A stretch of 64,000 bases of DNA from Actinomycetales bacterium (GCA_017308515.1 JAFKEN010000012.1:121055-185054); one strand, 5' to 3'; shown: positions 20,930-30,916, counted from the stretch's first letter. A program made the numbers and translations. The notes: generated by a model not told the origin, from the letters alone.

Positions 20930-21705
20930 ACCGTCACCTTGTCGCGCAGGCCGTCGAAGGTCTTCTCGCCGATGCCGGTGACACTCAGAAGGTCCTCGAT
21001 CGCGGTGAACCGCCCGTTCGCGGCCCGCCAGTCGAGGATCCGCTGCGCGAGGGCGGGGCCGATGCGCGGCAGCGTCTCGAGCGCGGCCTGGTCGGCGGTG
21101 TTGAGGTTCACCTTCCCGGCCACGCCGCCGGCGCCTCCCGCTCCCGCGCCGACCGCCGGTGCGGCACCGAGCGCGGGCACGACGACCTGCTCGCCGTCGA
21201 CGAGGAAGCGCGCGAGGTTGACCGAGGACTGGTCCGCCTGCTCGGTGAAGCCGCCCGCCGCCGCGATCAGGTCGACCGCGCGGGAGCCCTCGTCGAGCTC
21301 GTACAGGCCCGGCCTGGCCACCTCGCCGAGCAGGTGCACGTACACGCGCCCGCTCTCGCCGACGCCGGCGCCCGTCGTCGAACCGTCGGCCGCCGGGGCC
21401 GAACCGCTCGACCCCGGGGCGACCGACGCGCCGAGCACGGCCTCCCCGCCGTGCGGGGTGAGCGCGGTGACCAGCACCCCGATGCCGAGCCCGGCGGCGG
21501 CGAGCACGAGCACGGCACCGAGTCCGACGCGCAGCCGGGCGCGCCGCGGATCGGGCAGCGCCGGCGAGCCGGCGACCCCGACCGCACGATCGCGCGCCGA
21601 GCGGTCGACCTCACCGACCGGCGACCCGTCGGGGGGACCGGGCGGTGCCGCGACCTCGACGGCGCGCCCGACCGCCTCAGCAGCCGGGCCGGGAGCCTCC
21701 CTCAC
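20926..21705 (-). CDS. comEA: Competence protein ComEA, SLBB plus helix-hairpin-helix
   Basis: ComEA binds double-stranded DNA at the cell surface during transformation. The 259-residue protein has a Pro-rich cytoplasmic N-terminus, one membrane helix (LRVGLGAVLVLAAAGLGIGV), an SLBB domain (VYVHLLGEVARPGLYELDEG) and a C-terminal double HhH (LNTADQAALETLPRIGPALA, LLSVTGIGEKTFDGLRDKV). The start is GTG 21705. It is coupled to comEC by a four-base overlap. Whether the organism is naturally competent cannot be judged without the pilus genes. Confidence 0.93.
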   Translation of the reverse strand: MREAPGPAAEAVGRAVEVAAPPGPPDGSPVGEVDRSARDRAVGVAGSPALPDPRRARLRVGLGAVLVLAAAGLGIGVLVTALTPHGGEAVLGASVAPGSSGSAPAADGSTTGAGVGESGRVYVHLLGEVARPGLYELDEGSRAVDLIAAAGGFTEQADQSSVNLARFLVDGEQVVVPALGAAPAVGAGAGGAGGVAGKVNLNTADQAALETLPRIGPALAQRILDWRAANGRFTAIEDLLSVTGIGEKTFDGLRDKVTV

Positions 21706-21765
21706 GCCGCGACGCTAGGTCGCGGCGACGGCGAGCCCGCCCGCGAGCGCGCCTCCTGGGGAGGC
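21706..21765 (-). terminator. Two hairpins between leuS and comEA
   Basis: Directly after the leuS stop is GCCTCC-TGG-GGAGGC at 21751-21765. Further on is GCCGCGAC-GCTAG-GTCGCGGC at 21706-21726, a perfect 8-bp stem. Together they fill the 60-bp gap and probably terminate leuS transcription. The second ends exactly at the comEA start region and could also limit comEA expression. Confidence 0.6.
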
Positions 21766-24321
21766 TCAGCCCCTCGTGGCGATGTTGACGACGCGCGGGG
21801 CGCGCACGATGACGTTCACGATCTCGCGCTCCCCGACCGCGCGCGCGACGTTCGCCGAGGCGCGCGCGAGCGCCTCGAGCTCGTCGGAGCCGATCGTCGG
21901 CGCTACCTCGAGCCGGTCGCGCACCTTGCCGTCGACCTGCACGATCGCGGTGACCGCCTCCTCGACCAGCAGGGCCGGCTCGGGGCGGCGCAGCACGAGC
22001 TGCGAGATGCTCGGCTCGTAGCCGAGGCGCTCCCACATCTCCTCCGCGGTGTAGGGCGCGAACATCGACAGCACGACGGCGACGGTCTCGGTCGCCTCGC
22101 GCACCGCCGGATCGCCCGCGCCGGGCCCGGAGTCCACCGTCTTGCGGATGAGGTTCACGAGCTCCATGAGCCGGGCCACGACGACGTTGAACTTGAAGTC
22201 CTCGATGAGGTTCGGCACGTCGGCCAGCAGGCGGTGCACCGCCCGGCGCAGCGCCGGATCCCCCGTCTTCCAGTCGACGGTCGGCTCGGAGGTGACCTCG
22301 CCCGAGAGCCGCCAGGCGCGCGCGAGGAACTTCGCGGCGCCGGCCGGCGAGACGTCGGCCCAGTCGATGTCGTCCTCCGGGGGGCCGGCGAAGGCCATCG
22401 TGAGGCGCACCGCGTCGGGGCCGTGCTCGTCGAGCTGGTCGGAGAGGCGCACCAGGTTGCCGCGGCTCTTGCTCATCGCCGAGCCGTTCATGATGACCAT
22501 GCCCTGGTTGAGCAGGGCGCTGAACGGCTCGGTGAACGAGACGTAGCCGAGGTCGAAGAGCACCTTCGTGATGAAGCGCGCGTAGAGCAGGTGCAGGATC
22601 GCGTGCGTGACCCCGCCGACGTACTGGTCGACCGGCGCCCACTTCTCGGCCTCGTCCGGATCGAAGGCGCGGGTGTCGTCGTTCGGGTCGAGGAAGCGCA
22701 GGAAGTACCACGAGGAGTCGACGAAGGTGTCCATCGTGTCGGGGTCGCGGCGGGCCTTCGTGCCGTCGGGCAGGGTGACCTCGGCCCAGTCGTCGGCGGC
22801 GCCGAGCGGCGAGGTGCCCTTGGGCTGCAGGTCGAGCCCCTCCGTCGGCGGCAGCTCGACCGGCAGCTGGTCGGCCTCGACCGGGATCTCGCGCCCGTCC
22901 TCGGTGTGCAGGATCGGGATCGGCGTGCCCCAGTAGCGCTGCCGCGAGATGAGCCAGTCGCGCAGGCGGTAGTTCTTCGCAGCGCGGCCGGTGCCCGCCT
23001 CCTCGAGCAGCTCGATGACGCGCTTGATGGCGTTCTGCTTGCTGAGGCCGTCGAGCGGGCCGGAGTTGATCATCCGCCCCTCGCCCGGCAGCGCCTCGCC
23101 CGAGACCTGCGGGTCGGCCGGGGGCTTCTCCTCGGCGGCCGCGTCGAGCATCTCCGGCGTGATGACCGGGATCGCCCCGGTCACCGGCGCGTTGACGTCG
23201 ACCACGACGCGAACCGGGAGGTCGAACTTCAGAGCGAAGTCCAGGTCGCGCTGGTCGTGGGCGGGCACCGCCATGATGGCGCCGGTGCCGTAGTCGGCGA
23301 GCACGTAGTCGGCGGCCCAGATCGGCAGCTTCTCGCCGTTGACGGGGTTGATCGCGAACCGCTCGAGCGGCACGCCGGTCTTCTCGCGCGAGGCGTCCTG
23401 CCGCTCGATCTCGGTCGAGCGCTGCACCTCGGCGCGGTAGGCCGTGAACGCCTCCTGCACCTCGGCGCTCGCCCCCGCGGCGAGCTCGGCCGCGAGGTCG
23501 GAGTCGGCGGCGACCACCATGAAGGTCGCACCCCACAGCGTGTCGGGGCGCGTCGTGAAGACGGTGACCTTCTCGTCACGCCCCTCGATCTCGAAGTCGA
23601 CCTCGGCACCCGTGGATCGCCCGATCCAGTTGCGCTGCATCGTGATGACCTTGCTGGGCCAGCTGCCCTCGAGCTGGTTGAGGTCGTCGAGCAGGCGGTC
23701 GGCGTACTCGGTGATCTTGAAGTACCACTGGGTGAGCTTCTTCTTCGTGACCGGGTTGTCGCAGCGCTCGCACAGGCCGTTCACGACCTGCTCGTTGGCG
23801 AGCACCGTCTGGTCGTGCTCGCACCAATTGACCCAGCTCGCCTTGCGGTAGGCGAGGCCCTTCTTGTAGAGCTCGAGGAACAGCCACTGGTTCCACTTGT
23901 AGTACTCGGGGTCGCTCGTGTGCAGCACGCGATCCCAGTCGAAGCTCGTGCCCAGGCGCAGCATCGACGCCTTCTGCTGCGCGATGTTCTCGTAGGTCCA
24001 GGCGCGCGGGTCGACGCCGCGCTTGATGGCGGCGTTCTCGGCGGGCAGACCGAAGCTGTCCCACCCGATCGGGTGCAGCACGTTGAAGCCCTGCAGACCC
24101 CAGTAGCGGGCGAGGATGTCGCCGAAGGTGTACGCCTCCGCGTGACCCATGTGCAGGTCGCCGGAGGGGTAGGGGAACATGTCGAGCACGTACTTGCGCG
24201 GGCGCGCGTCGCTCGGGTCGTCGCTCGCGTAGGGGCGCAGCTGCTCCCACCGCTGCTGCCACTTGCGCTGCAGGGCGGCCGGGTCGTACTCCGCGGGGTC
24301 GTGCTGGCTCACGTGCGTCAC
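21766..24321 (-). CDS. leuS: Leucyl-tRNA synthetase
   Basis: LeuRS charges tRNA-Leu. The 851-residue class I synthetase has the HIGH-type motif [18 protein letters not shown], the zinc-like insertion ([14 protein letters not shown]), the CP1 editing domain ([13 protein letters not shown]) and the KMSKS variant AMSKSRGN. The start is probably GTG 24321 ([13 protein letters not shown]), preceded by GAGAAAG; GTG 24312 is an alternative. The longer open frame upstream lacks homology. The domain order and length match bacterial LeuRS. Confidence 0.97.
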   Translation of the reverse strand: MTHVSQHDPAEYDPAALQRKWQQRWEQLRPYASDDPSDARPRKYVLDMFPYPSGDLHMGHAEAYTFGDILARYWGLQGFNVLHPIGWDSFGLPAENAAIKRGVDPRAWTYENIAQQKASMLRLGTSFDWDRVLHTSDPEYYKWNQWLFLELYKKGLAYRKASWVNWCEHDQTVLANEQVVNGLCERCDNPVTKKKLTQWYFKITEYADRLLDDLNQLEGSWPSKVITMQRNWIGRSTGAEVDFEIEGRDEKVTVFTTRPDTLWGATFMVVAADSDLAAELAAGASAEVQEAFTAYRAEVQRSTEIERQDASREKTGVPLERFAINPVNGEKLPIWAADYVLADYGTGAIMAVPAHDQRDLDFALKFDLPVRVVVDVNAPVTGAIPVITPEMLDAAAEEKPPADPQVSGEALPGEGRMINSGPLDGLSKQNAIKRVIELLEEAGTGRAAKNYRLRDWLISRQRYWGTPIPILHTEDGREIPVEADQLPVELPPTEGLDLQPKGTSPLGAADDWAEVTLPDGTKARRDPDTMDTFVDSSWYFLRFLDPNDDTRAFDPDEAEKWAPVDQYVGGVTHAILHLLYARFITKVLFDLGYVSFTEPFSALLNQGMVIMNGSAMSKSRGNLVRLSDQLDEHGPDAVRLTMAFAGPPEDDIDWADVSPAGAAKFLARAWRLSGEVTSEPTVDWKTGDPALRRAVHRLLADVPNLIEDFKFNVVVARLMELVNLIRKTVDSGPGAGDPAVREATETVAVVLSMFAPYTAEEMWERLGYEPSISQLVLRRPEPALLVEEAVTAIVQVDGKVRDRLEVAPTIGSDELEALARASANVARAVGEREIVNVIVRAPRVVNIATRG

Positions 24322-24487
24322 TGGGGCTTTCTCGTGCCGGGGATCCCCGCGCCGGGGCCTGCCGCGCGGGGGACGGGGGCGCCCGCTGCCGCGGGCACGC
24401 GCTCCGACGTTCCAGAGTAGCCAACGCGCGCGGGCCCTCGGACGTTCCCGGTCGCCCCGAGCCGCGTCGACCGGCCCGCGGCGCGGC

Positions 24488-25777
24488 TCAGTCCGTCTCG
24501 ACGACCCCAAGCGCCGCGAGCGGGGCGCGGGCCTTGAGACGCGCCTCGCGCCACTCCCGCTCCGGGTCGGATCCGGCGGTGATCCCGCCGCCCGTGCCGA
24601 TCGAGGCGCCGTGCGCGTCGAGTTCGATCGTGCGGATCGTCATGGCGAGATCCGCGTCGCCGTCCGCGCCGATCCAGCCGAAGGCGCCCGCGTAGGCGCC
24701 GCGGGGCGCACCCTCGAGTTCGGCGAGCAGCTGCATCGCGCGCCGCTTCGGAGCACCCGTCATCGACCCGGCGGGGAACAGCGCGGCGAGCGCGTCGAGC
24801 GCGTCGAGCCCCGGCCGCAGCCGCCCCTCGACCGTGCTCACGAGCTGGTGCACCGGCGGGTAGCTCTCCACCTCGTGCAGACCCGTCACAGCGACGGTGC
24901 CCGGCGTGCACACCCGCGAGAGATCGTTGCGCACCAGGTCGACGATCATGAGGTTCTCGGCCTGCTCCTTGGGATCCGCCCGTAGCTCGGCGGCCAGGCG
25001 CGCGTCCTCGTCGGCGTCGCTCGAGCGCGGCCGGGTGCCCTTGATGGGGCGCGAGCGCACCGACCCCGCGCGCACCTCGAGGAACCGCTCGGGGCTCGCG
25101 CTCACGAGCGCGCGCTCGCCGAGCCGCAGCAGGGCGCCGTGGTGGCTCGTCGTCGCGGAGCGCAGCCGGCGGTGCACCGCGAACGGGTCGAAGCGGCCCG
25201 GCACGTCGACCCGCGTCGTCAGGCACAGCTGATAGGCCTCCCCCTCGCGGATCGCGGCGAGGCACGCGGCGACCGCGGCCCGGTAGGCCTCGGGCTCGTC
25301 CCGCCAGCGCGCGGGGCCGGAGGGCGCGGGATCGCTCGGCGGGGCGAGCGGCGCGGCCGCCGCGAGCGCCGCCTCCCACCGCGCCGCGAGCTCGACGGCC
25401 GAGCCCGGAGCCCCGGCGCCGACGTGCGCCTCGGCGTGCCCCGTGACGGGATCGACCTCGAGCAGCTCCTGCACCCGCAGCCAGGCGCCGGGCGCCTCTC
25501 CGGGCGGGGCGGCGGGAACGCCGACGGTCTCGTGCCCGGCCTCGTAGCCGAGCCAGCCCACGAGCCCCAGGGCGCCGGGCTCGGCGAGCGCCGCCCGCAG
25601 GGCCGGGATCACGCCCGCCGTCGGCAGCGCGACGCGCTCCCCCCGCGCGAGCAGGTGGCGATCGCGCGCTCCCCCATCGAGCCAGACCGCGTCGCCCGGC
25701 GCGGAGAACAGGATCGCGGCCGCCGCCTCGACGTCGACCCTCCGCCCGAGCGCGTGCCCGCCTCGCCGCCCGCGCAT
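24488..25777 (-). CDS. pabB: Aminodeoxychorismate synthase component I-like (chorismate-binding enzyme)
   Basis: A 429-residue chorismate-utilising enzyme, probably making 4-amino-4-deoxychorismate for folate. Seen: [41 protein letters not shown], with the PIKGT lysine typical of PabB/Trp[27 protein letters not shown]; and the ending [17 protein letters not shown]. The gene lies head to head with a class IV aminotransferase, a pabC-type partner, which favours PabB over anthranilate or isochorismate synthase. No glutamine amidotransferase is adjacent. The ATG at 25777 lies inside a palindrome. Confidence 0.88.
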   Translation of the reverse strand: MRGRRGGHALGRRVDVEAAAAILFSAPGDAVWLDGGARDRHLLARGERVALPTAGVIPALRAALAEPGALGLVGWLGYEAGHETVGVPAAPPGEAPGAWLRVQELLEVDPVTGHAEAHVGAGAPGSAVELAARWEAALAAAAPLAPPSDPAPSGPARWRDEPEAYRAAVAACLAAIREGEAYQLCLTTRVDVPGRFDPFAVHRRLRSATTSHHGALLRLGERALVSASPERFLEVRAGSVRSRPIKGTRPRSSDADEDARLAAELRADPKEQAENLMIVDLVRNDLSRVCTPGTVAVTGLHEVESYPPVHQLVSTVEGRLRPGLDALDALAALFPAGSMTGAPKRRAMQLLAELEGAPRGAYAGAFGWIGADGDADLAMTIRTIELDAHGASIGTGGGITAGSDPEREWREARLKARAPLAALGVVETD

Positions 25778-25791
25778 ACGCTCATCGTATG
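25775..25791. promoter_or_regulatory. Palindrome joining the divergent pabB and pabC start codons
   Basis: CATACG at 25775-25780 and CGTATG at 25786-25791 form a perfect 6-bp inverted repeat around CTCAT. Each ATG start codon is one end of the palindrome, leaving only 11 bp between the two coding regions. There is no room for separate promoters and leaders, so either a start is mis-placed or one or both transcripts are leaderless. Confidence 0.55.
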
Positions 25792-26718
25792 GGTGCCTCC
25801 GGATACCTCTGGCGGCCCGGCGCCGAGGCCGGACCGGGCGGGTCGACGCGCGCCTCCGGTCCCGACGCGCCCCCGCGCTCCCTCCGAGCCGACGCGCGGC
25901 TCGAGCCGCGCGACGACTGCGACGTGCAGCCCGCGCGCCTCCTCGCCGCCGACTCCTGGCTCGTCGACGAGGGCCGGGTGCGGGCCCTCGAGCTGCACCG
26001 TCGACGCTTCGCCGACGCGGTCGTCGCGGTCGGTCTCGAGCCCGAGGCGCGCGACCTCGACGGCTTCTGGGAGGCGGCGATCGCGACCCTGCCGCGCACC
26101 GGGGCCTGGTTCCCTCGGGTGGAGGCGCGCCTCCAGCGCGACGCCCCGCAGCTGCTGCTGCGAGTGCGCGAGGCGCCCGAACGCGCCGAGACGATCGTGC
26201 TCGCCACCCACCCGGGGCCGGATCCGCGCACCGCGCCGCGCACGAAGGGCCCCGACCTCGAGGCGATGCTGCGCCTGCGCACCCAGGCGCAGGGGCGCGG
26301 GGCGGGCGAGGCCGTGATCCTCGAGCCCGACGGCGCGATCGCGGAGGGCTCGACCACCTGCCTGCTGTGGTGGCGCGGCGACGACCTCGCGCTGCCGCCC
26401 GAGGAGGTCGCGCGCGTCGACTCGGTGACGGTGCGCTCGGTGCTCGCCCTCGCCTCGGCGCGCGGCGTCGCGGTGCGGCGGGAGCGGGCGGCGCCCGAGG
26501 ATCTCGAGGGCTGCGAGGTGTGGGCGCTCAACGCCCTGCACGGGGCCCGCATCGTGACCGCGTGGGTCGACGGACCCGCGACGGCGGCCGAGCCGGGACG
26601 GCTCGCGACTTGGCGCGCGGCGCTCGACGCGCTGCGGAAGCCGCTGCCCGACCCCGCTCCCGCGACCGACTCCGACCCCTCCGCGCCCGCGACCGCCCCC
26701 TCCGCCGGCGAGAGCTGA
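25789..26718 (+). CDS. pabC: Class IV aminotransferase, probable 4-amino-4-deoxychorismate lyase
   Basis: A PLP-dependent fold-type IV enzyme of 309 residues, presumably releasing 4-aminobenzoate and pyruvate in folate synthesis, given the divergent pabB neighbour. Seen: the N-terminal domain WLVDEGRVRALELHRRRFADAV; the probable PLP lysine in TKGPDLEAMLR; EAVILEPDGAIAEGSTTCLLWW; and the phosphate-binding DSVTVRSVLALA. The first 45 residues are low-complexity, so the true start may lie further downstream. Branched-chain or D-amino-acid aminotransferase is a less likely alternative. Confidence 0.82.
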   Translation: MGASGYLWRPGAEAGPGGSTRASGPDAPPRSLRADARLEPRDDCDVQPARLLAADSWLVDEGRVRALELHRRRFADAVVAVGLEPEARDLDGFWEAAIATLPRTGAWFPRVEARLQRDAPQLLLRVREAPERAETIVLATHPGPDPRTAPRTKGPDLEAMLRLRTQAQGRGAGEAVILEPDGAIAEGSTTCLLWWRGDDLALPPEEVARVDSVTVRSVLALASARGVAVRRERAAPEDLEGCEVWALNALHGARIVTAWVDGPATAAEPGRLATWRAALDALRKPLPDPAPATDSDPSAPATAPSAGES

Positions 26719-26723
26719 CCGCC

Positions 26724-27422
26724 GTGTCCGGATTCAGCTTCGACGATCTGCTGACCCAGATCCTCGCGCTCGTGCAGTCGGTCGACCCGGTGGCGCGCAC
26801 GCTCCTCGCGGGCCTCGCGATCCTGCTCGAGACCACGATCCTGCTGGGGCTCGTGGTGCCCGGCGACACGGTCGTGATCGTCGCGAGCACCGCGGTCTCC
26901 TCCCCCGCCGAGTACGTCGGCCTGCTCGCGACCGTCATCGCGGGGGCGCTGATCGGCGAGAGCATCGGGTTCGCGCTCGGCCGCCTGGTCGGCCCGCGCA
27001 TCCGCGCCAGCCGGCTCGGGCGCCGCATCGGCGAGCACAACTGGCGGCGCGCCGAGAACTACGTGGATCGCCGCGGCGGCATCGCGGTCTTCGTCTCCCG
27101 CTTCCTGCCGGTGCTGCACTCCCTCGTGCCCCTCACCGTCGGGATGAGCACGATGAGCTACCGCCGCTTCCTCGCCTGGACGGCCCCGGCCTGCGCGATC
27201 TGGGCGACCGCCTACGTCAGCTTCGGCAGCCTCGCCGCTGGCGGCTACCGCGAGCTCTCCGGCCGGCTGCACGGCGCCGGCTATCTCTTCGTCGCCGCCG
27301 TCGTCGTGTTCGCGGCCGCGGTGCTCGTGGCGAAGAAGCTCATCGAGCGCTCGCAGGCGCGGCACTGGCAGCGCCCCGGCGACCACGACGCGAACACCCG
27401 CGAGGAGCCCGAGGACGACTGA
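26724..27422 (+). CDS. DedA family membrane protein
   Basis: A 232-residue polytopic membrane protein of the DedA/SNARE-associated family, implicated in undecaprenyl phosphate or phospholipid flipping and membrane homeostasis. Seen: the conserved segment LETTILLGLVVPGDTVVIVAS, then GALIGESIGFALGRLVG, and FVSRFLPVLHSLVPLTVGMSTMSYRRF, containing the family arginines. The start is GTG 26724, five bases after the pabC stop, so the genes are cotranscribed. The tail is acidic (ANTREEPEDD). Confidence 0.93.
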   Translation: MSGFSFDDLLTQILALVQSVDPVARTLLAGLAILLETTILLGLVVPGDTVVIVASTAVSSPAEYVGLLATVIAGALIGESIGFALGRLVGPRIRASRLGRRIGEHNWRRAENYVDRRGGIAVFVSRFLPVLHSLVPLTVGMSTMSYRRFLAWTAPACAIWATAYVSFGSLAAGGYRELSGRLHGAGYLFVAAVVVFAAAVLVAKKLIERSQARHWQRPGDHDANTREEPEDD

Positions 27423-27426
27423 CCCG

Positions 27427-27466
27427 GACGCGACGGCCCCCGACGCAACAGGCCCGACGCGACGGC
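27427..27466. repeat. Three near-copies of an 11-bp motif
   Basis: GACGCGACGGC occurs at 27427-27437 and 27456-27466, with the variant GACGCAACAGG between them at 27442-27452. It sits in the convergent gap between the DedA gene and the ABC binding-protein gene. No function is evident. Confidence 0.5.
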
Positions 27467-27530
27467 TCCGAGACCGCGGCCCCTGAGACGCGGAAGCGGG
27501 ACGGAGGCTCGCGCCCCCGCCCCGCCGTGT

Positions 27531-27545
27531 CGAGCCGTCGGCTCG
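27531..27545. terminator. Short hairpin in convergent gap
   Basis: CGAGCC-GTC-GGCTCG lies 12 bases from the stop codon of the minus-strand binding-protein gene. The stem is six base pairs and GC-rich. It may terminate both converging transcripts. Confidence 0.45.
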
Positions 27546-27557
27546 GGATCCGATCGC

Positions 27558-28472
27558 CTAGATCAGACCCTTGTCGGTCAGCCACTGGGTCGCGATGTCG
27601 GCGGCCGAGAGCTGCTCGTCGACGCTCTGCACGTTGAGCGCGACCAGATCCGCGGGGCTCATCGCCGCGCTGATCGGGTTGATGATGTCGGCGATCGAGT
27701 CGGCCAGGTCGGCGTTCACGAGCGGCACGACGTTCGAGGCCAGGAACAGCCCCTGCGGGTCCTCCAGGGTCACGAGGTCGTTCTGCTGGATGCGCGGGTC
27801 GGCGCTGTAGACGTTCGCCACGTTGACGACGCCCTGCACGAGCGAGTCGACCGTGGTGTCGCCGGTGGCCTGGAACGACACGGTCACGCCGTAGACGCTC
27901 TCGAGACCGCTCGGGCCGTAGGGGCGCTCCTCGAGCTCCGGCGCGCCACCGAGGATGAGCGGCACGTCGACGTTCGCGAGGTCGCCGATCGAGGTCAGCG
28001 AGTACTGCTGCGCGAAGTCGGACGTGACGTTGTAGCTGTCCTGGTCGGTCGCCGGCGACATGTCGAGCACAGTGAGCCCCGCCGGCAGCGCCGACTTCAG
28101 CTCGTCGTAGACGGCGTCGGCCTGGGTGGCCGTCGTGTCGGGCTTGTAGAACTGGAGGAGGTTGCCGGTGTACTCCGGGAACAGGTCGACCTCGCCGTTC
28201 TCGAGCGCCGGGATGTAGGCGTCGCGCTGGCCGATCTGGAACTTGCGCTCGACGGTGTAGCCCGCGTTCTCGAGGGCCTGCGCGTAGATCTCGGCGATGA
28301 TCTCGTTGGAGTAGTAGGCCTGCGAGCCCACCACGATGGTGCCCATCGAGTCGCCGCCGCCGTTGTCGTCGGACCCGCCACCGGAGGCCGAACCACACCC
28401 TGCCAGGGCCAATGCCGCCCCGACCACGGCCGCGGTGAACGCGAACCGGCCCTTGTTCCTTGCTGTGCGCAT
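27558..28472 (-). CDS. Substrate-binding lipoprotein of OpuC-type ABC importer
   Basis: A 304-residue lipoprotein with signal peptide and lipobox ALALAGC (Cys near residue 25), then a Gly/Ser/Asp linker and an OpuAC-like binding domain: VVGSQAYYSNEIIAEIYAQ, ENGEVDLFPEYTGNLLQFY, SADPRIQQNDLVTLEDPQG. The family binds glycine betaine, choline, carnitine or, in EgtU, ergothioneine. The ligand cannot be fixed here. It is the last gene of a four-gene operon. ATG 28472 is chosen because GAAGGAAG lies just upstream. Confidence 0.9.
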   Translation of the reverse strand: MRTARNKGRFAFTAAVVGAALALAGCGSASGGGSDDNGGGDSMGTIVVGSQAYYSNEIIAEIYAQALENAGYTVERKFQIGQRDAYIPALENGEVDLFPEYTGNLLQFYKPDTTATQADAVYDELKSALPAGLTVLDMSPATDQDSYNVTSDFAQQYSLTSIGDLANVDVPLILGGAPELEERPYGPSGLESVYGVTVSFQATGDTTVDSLVQGVVNVANVYSADPRIQQNDLVTLEDPQGLFLASNVVPLVNADLADSIADIINPISAAMSPADLVALNVQSVDEQLSAADIATQWLTDKGLI

Positions 28473-28483
28473 GATCTTCCTTC

Positions 28484-29221
28484 TCATGATGCGGTGGGAG
28501 CTTCCACCATCCGCGCGCGCCGGGTCGGCACGGCACGGGGTCTGCGGGGACGCCGCGGCGCGGCGCCCGTGGGGATCAGCCGATCGAGCAGCACGCCGAT
28601 CAGGCCGAAGGCGGCGTCGAGCAGCAGCGCGAGCACGATCACGATGATCGCGGCGCCGAAGGCCTGCTCGTCGCGCCGCAGGGGGATCGCCTGCAGCAGC
28701 GGGTAGCCGAGTCCGCCGAGGTTGATGTAGGCCGCGAGCGTCACCGTCGCGACGACCTGGAGCGTCGCCGACCGGATGCCGCCGACGAGCAGGCGCAGCC
28801 CGAGCGGCGCCTCGACCTTCCAGAGGATCTGCCACTCGGTCATCCCGATCGCGCGGGCCGCGTCGACCGTCGTCTTGTCGATCGCCTGGATGCCCGAGTA
28901 GGCCCCGGCGAGGATCGAGGGCACCGCGAGGATCACGAACGCCGCGTAGGCCGCGATCGGCCGCTGGACGACACCGACGAGCGAGACGAGCAACAGCATG
29001 AGGCCGAAGGAGGGCAGCGCGCGGGCGGCTCCCGTGATGCCCACCGCGAGCTCGCGCCCCTTGCCGGTGTGGCCGATGAGGTAGCCGATCGGCACCGCGA
29101 TGACGAGCGCGATGAGCACCGAGCCGAAGGTGTAGGTGAGGTGCTCGCCGAGGCGCTGCCACAGCTCGCCGCTGCCGACGAAGCCGGCGATCCAGGCGAG
29201 GGTCGCTCCGATCAGATCCAT
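28484..29221 (-). CDS. ABC importer permease, OpuCB-like (first)
   Basis: A 245-residue inner-membrane permease with about six helices. Seen: HLTYTFGSVLIALVIAVPIG, and the EAA-like loop DAARAIGMTEWQILWKVEAPLG, which contacts the ATPase. It ends with a basic Arg/Pro-rich tail. ATG 29221 overlaps the stop of the preceding permease (ATGA). It presumably forms a heterodimer with the neighbouring permease in an osmoprotectant-type importer. Confidence 0.91.
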   Translation of the reverse strand: MDLIGATLAWIAGFVGSGELWQRLGEHLTYTFGSVLIALVIAVPIGYLIGHTGKGRELAVGITGAARALPSFGLMLLLVSLVGVVQRPIAAYAAFVILAVPSILAGAYSGIQAIDKTTVDAARAIGMTEWQILWKVEAPLGLRLLVGGIRSATLQVVATVTLAAYINLGGLGYPLLQAIPLRRDEQAFGAAIIVIVLALLLDAAFGLIGVLLDRLIPTGAAPRRPRRPRAVPTRRARMVEAPTAS

Positions 29222-29922
29222 CAGCGCACCGCCTCGGCGACCTTGCCCGTGCCCAGAGCGCGGATCCACCGGTTCATGGGTCGCCGCTTCGAGGGCCGCG
29301 CCCACGGCATGAGCGCCCGCCCGAGCAGCACGAGCAGTCCGTCGATCGCGAGTGCGAGCAGCATGGTGAGCACGACGCCGGTGAAGACCTCGAAGGGGAT
29401 CTGCCGCTGCGATCCGTCGGTGAAGTAGAAGCCGAGGCTCTGCACCCCGACGAGGACGCCGACGGTGACGAGCGCGACCGTCGAGACCGCGACGACGCGC
29501 AGGCCCGCGAGCAGCACGGGACCGGCGAGAGGAAGCTCGACCTCCCAGATGCGCCGCCAGGTGCCGTAGCCCATCGCGACGGCCGACTGGCGCACGCCCG
29601 GGTCGACCGAGCCGAAGGCGTCGGCGGCCGAGCGGGCCATCAGGGCGACCGCGTAGATCGTGAGCGCGATCTCGACGTTCGCCTCGCTGAGGTAGGGCAG
29701 CCCCAGCAGGGGCGGCAGCAGCGCGAACAGCGCGAGCGAGGGGATCGTGTAGAGCAGGCCGACGAGCGTCAGCAGCAGTCCACGCGTCACCTGGAAGCGC
29801 CAGGCGAGCCAGCCCAGCGGCAGCGCGAGCACGAAACCGATCGCGATCGGGAGGATGCTGAGCCGCAGGTGGGTGAACAGGTAGAACGGGATCGACTCGT
29901 AGTTGTTGAGCAGCCAGTTCAC
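29221..29922 (-). CDS. ABC importer permease, OpuCD-like (second)
   Basis: A 233-residue permease of the same family, with hydrophobic helices (LRLSILPIAIGFVLALPLGW), IPSLALFALLPPLLGLPYLS, and the EAA loop QSAVAMGYGTWRRIWEVELP. It ends with a basic tail (PSKRRPMNRWIRALG). It overlaps the ATPase gene upstream by four bases and the next permease by one base, so all three are translationally linked. Confidence 0.91.
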   Translation of the reverse strand: MNWLLNNYESIPFYLFTHLRLSILPIAIGFVLALPLGWLAWRFQVTRGLLLTLVGLLYTIPSLALFALLPPLLGLPYLSEANVEIALTIYAVALMARSAADAFGSVDPGVRQSAVAMGYGTWRRIWEVELPLAGPVLLAGLRVVAVSTVALVTVGVLVGVQSLGFYFTDGSQRQIPFEVFTGVVLTMLLALAIDGLLVLLGRALMPWARPSKRRPMNRWIRALGTGKVAEAVR

Positions 29923-30755
29923 CCGCCCGCCTCCGATCCCCCCTCGGAATCGAGAACGCCCGCGGGCTGACCCAGGCCGTCGACGAGCACCGTGCGGTCG
30001 CCGATGCGCTCCTCGTGCAGGGCGCGCTTGCCGCGCGCGGCGCCCACGAACTCCGCGACGAAGTCGTTCGCCGGCTCGGCGAGGATCTCCTCCGCCGTGC
30101 CGGTCTGCACGATGCGCCCGCCGGTCTCGAGCAGCACGATGCGGTCGCCGAGCAGGAAGGCCTCGTCGATGTCGTGCGTGACGAACACGATCGTCTTGCC
30201 GAGCTCGCGCTGCAGGCGCAGCACCTCCTGCTGCAGCTCGGCGCGCACGATGGGGTCGACGGCGCCGAAGGGCTCGTCCATCAGCAGGATGTTCGGGTCG
30301 ACCGCGAGGCCGCGCGCGACGCCGACGCGCTGCTGCTGGCCGCCGGAGAGCTGGTTCGGGTAGCGGCGGGCGAGGGAGCGGTCGAGGCCCACGACATCCA
30401 TGAGCTCGAGGGCGCGCTCGTGCGCGGCCGCCTTGGGTACGCCGGTCAGGCGCGGCACGGTCGCGATGTTGTCGATGACCCGGCGGTGCGGCAGCAGGCC
30501 GGAGTTCTGCATGACGTAGCCGATGCGGCGGCGCAGCTTCACGGGCTCGACGGTGGCGATGTCCTCCCCGTCGATCTCGACCGTGCCCTCGGTGGGATCC
30601 ACCATGCGGTTGATCATGCGCAGCAGGGTGGTCTTGCCCGAGCCGCTCGACCCGACCAGCACGGTCGTCGAGTGCGGCGGGATCTGCAGCGAGAAGCCGT
30701 CGACGGCGAGGGTGCCGTCGGCGAAGCGCTTGGACACCTCGCGGAATTCGATCAT
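29919..30755 (-). CDS. ABC importer ATP-binding subunit, OpuCA-like
   Basis: A 278-residue ABC ATPase with Walker A GSSGSGKTT near residue 37, signature LSGGQQQRVGVARGLA, Walker B NILLMDEPFGAVD and the switch His in VFVTHDIDEAF. It drives uptake by the two permeases. Typical OpuCA proteins carry a C-terminal pair of CBS domains for ionic-strength sensing; here only about 40 residues follow the nucleotide-binding domain, so the CBS sensor is missing. First gene of the operon. Confidence 0.92.
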   Translation of the reverse strand: MIEFREVSKRFADGTLAVDGFSLQIPPHSTTVLVGSSGSGKTTLLRMINRMVDPTEGTVEIDGEDIATVEPVKLRRRIGYVMQNSGLLPHRRVIDNIATVPRLTGVPKAAAHERALELMDVVGLDRSLARRYPNQLSGGQQQRVGVARGLAVDPNILLMDEPFGAVDPIVRAELQQEVLRLQRELGKTIVFVTHDIDEAFLLGDRIVLLETGGRIVQTGTAEEILAEPANDFVAEFVGAARGKRALHEERIGDRTVLVDGLGQPAGVLDSEGGSEAGG

Positions 30756-30916
30756 GGCGCGACCTCCCCGGACCTCGTCACGCTATTCGGAGCCCACGAC
30801 ACGACGGTCGGGGCGGTGGAACGAGGGCGGAGCGCGCGCGGGACCACGTCTCCACGCTACGGGGCGGGCCGTGCGGCGCGCCGGATCGGGCCGGGCTTCG
30901 TCACCCAGCCGTAATA

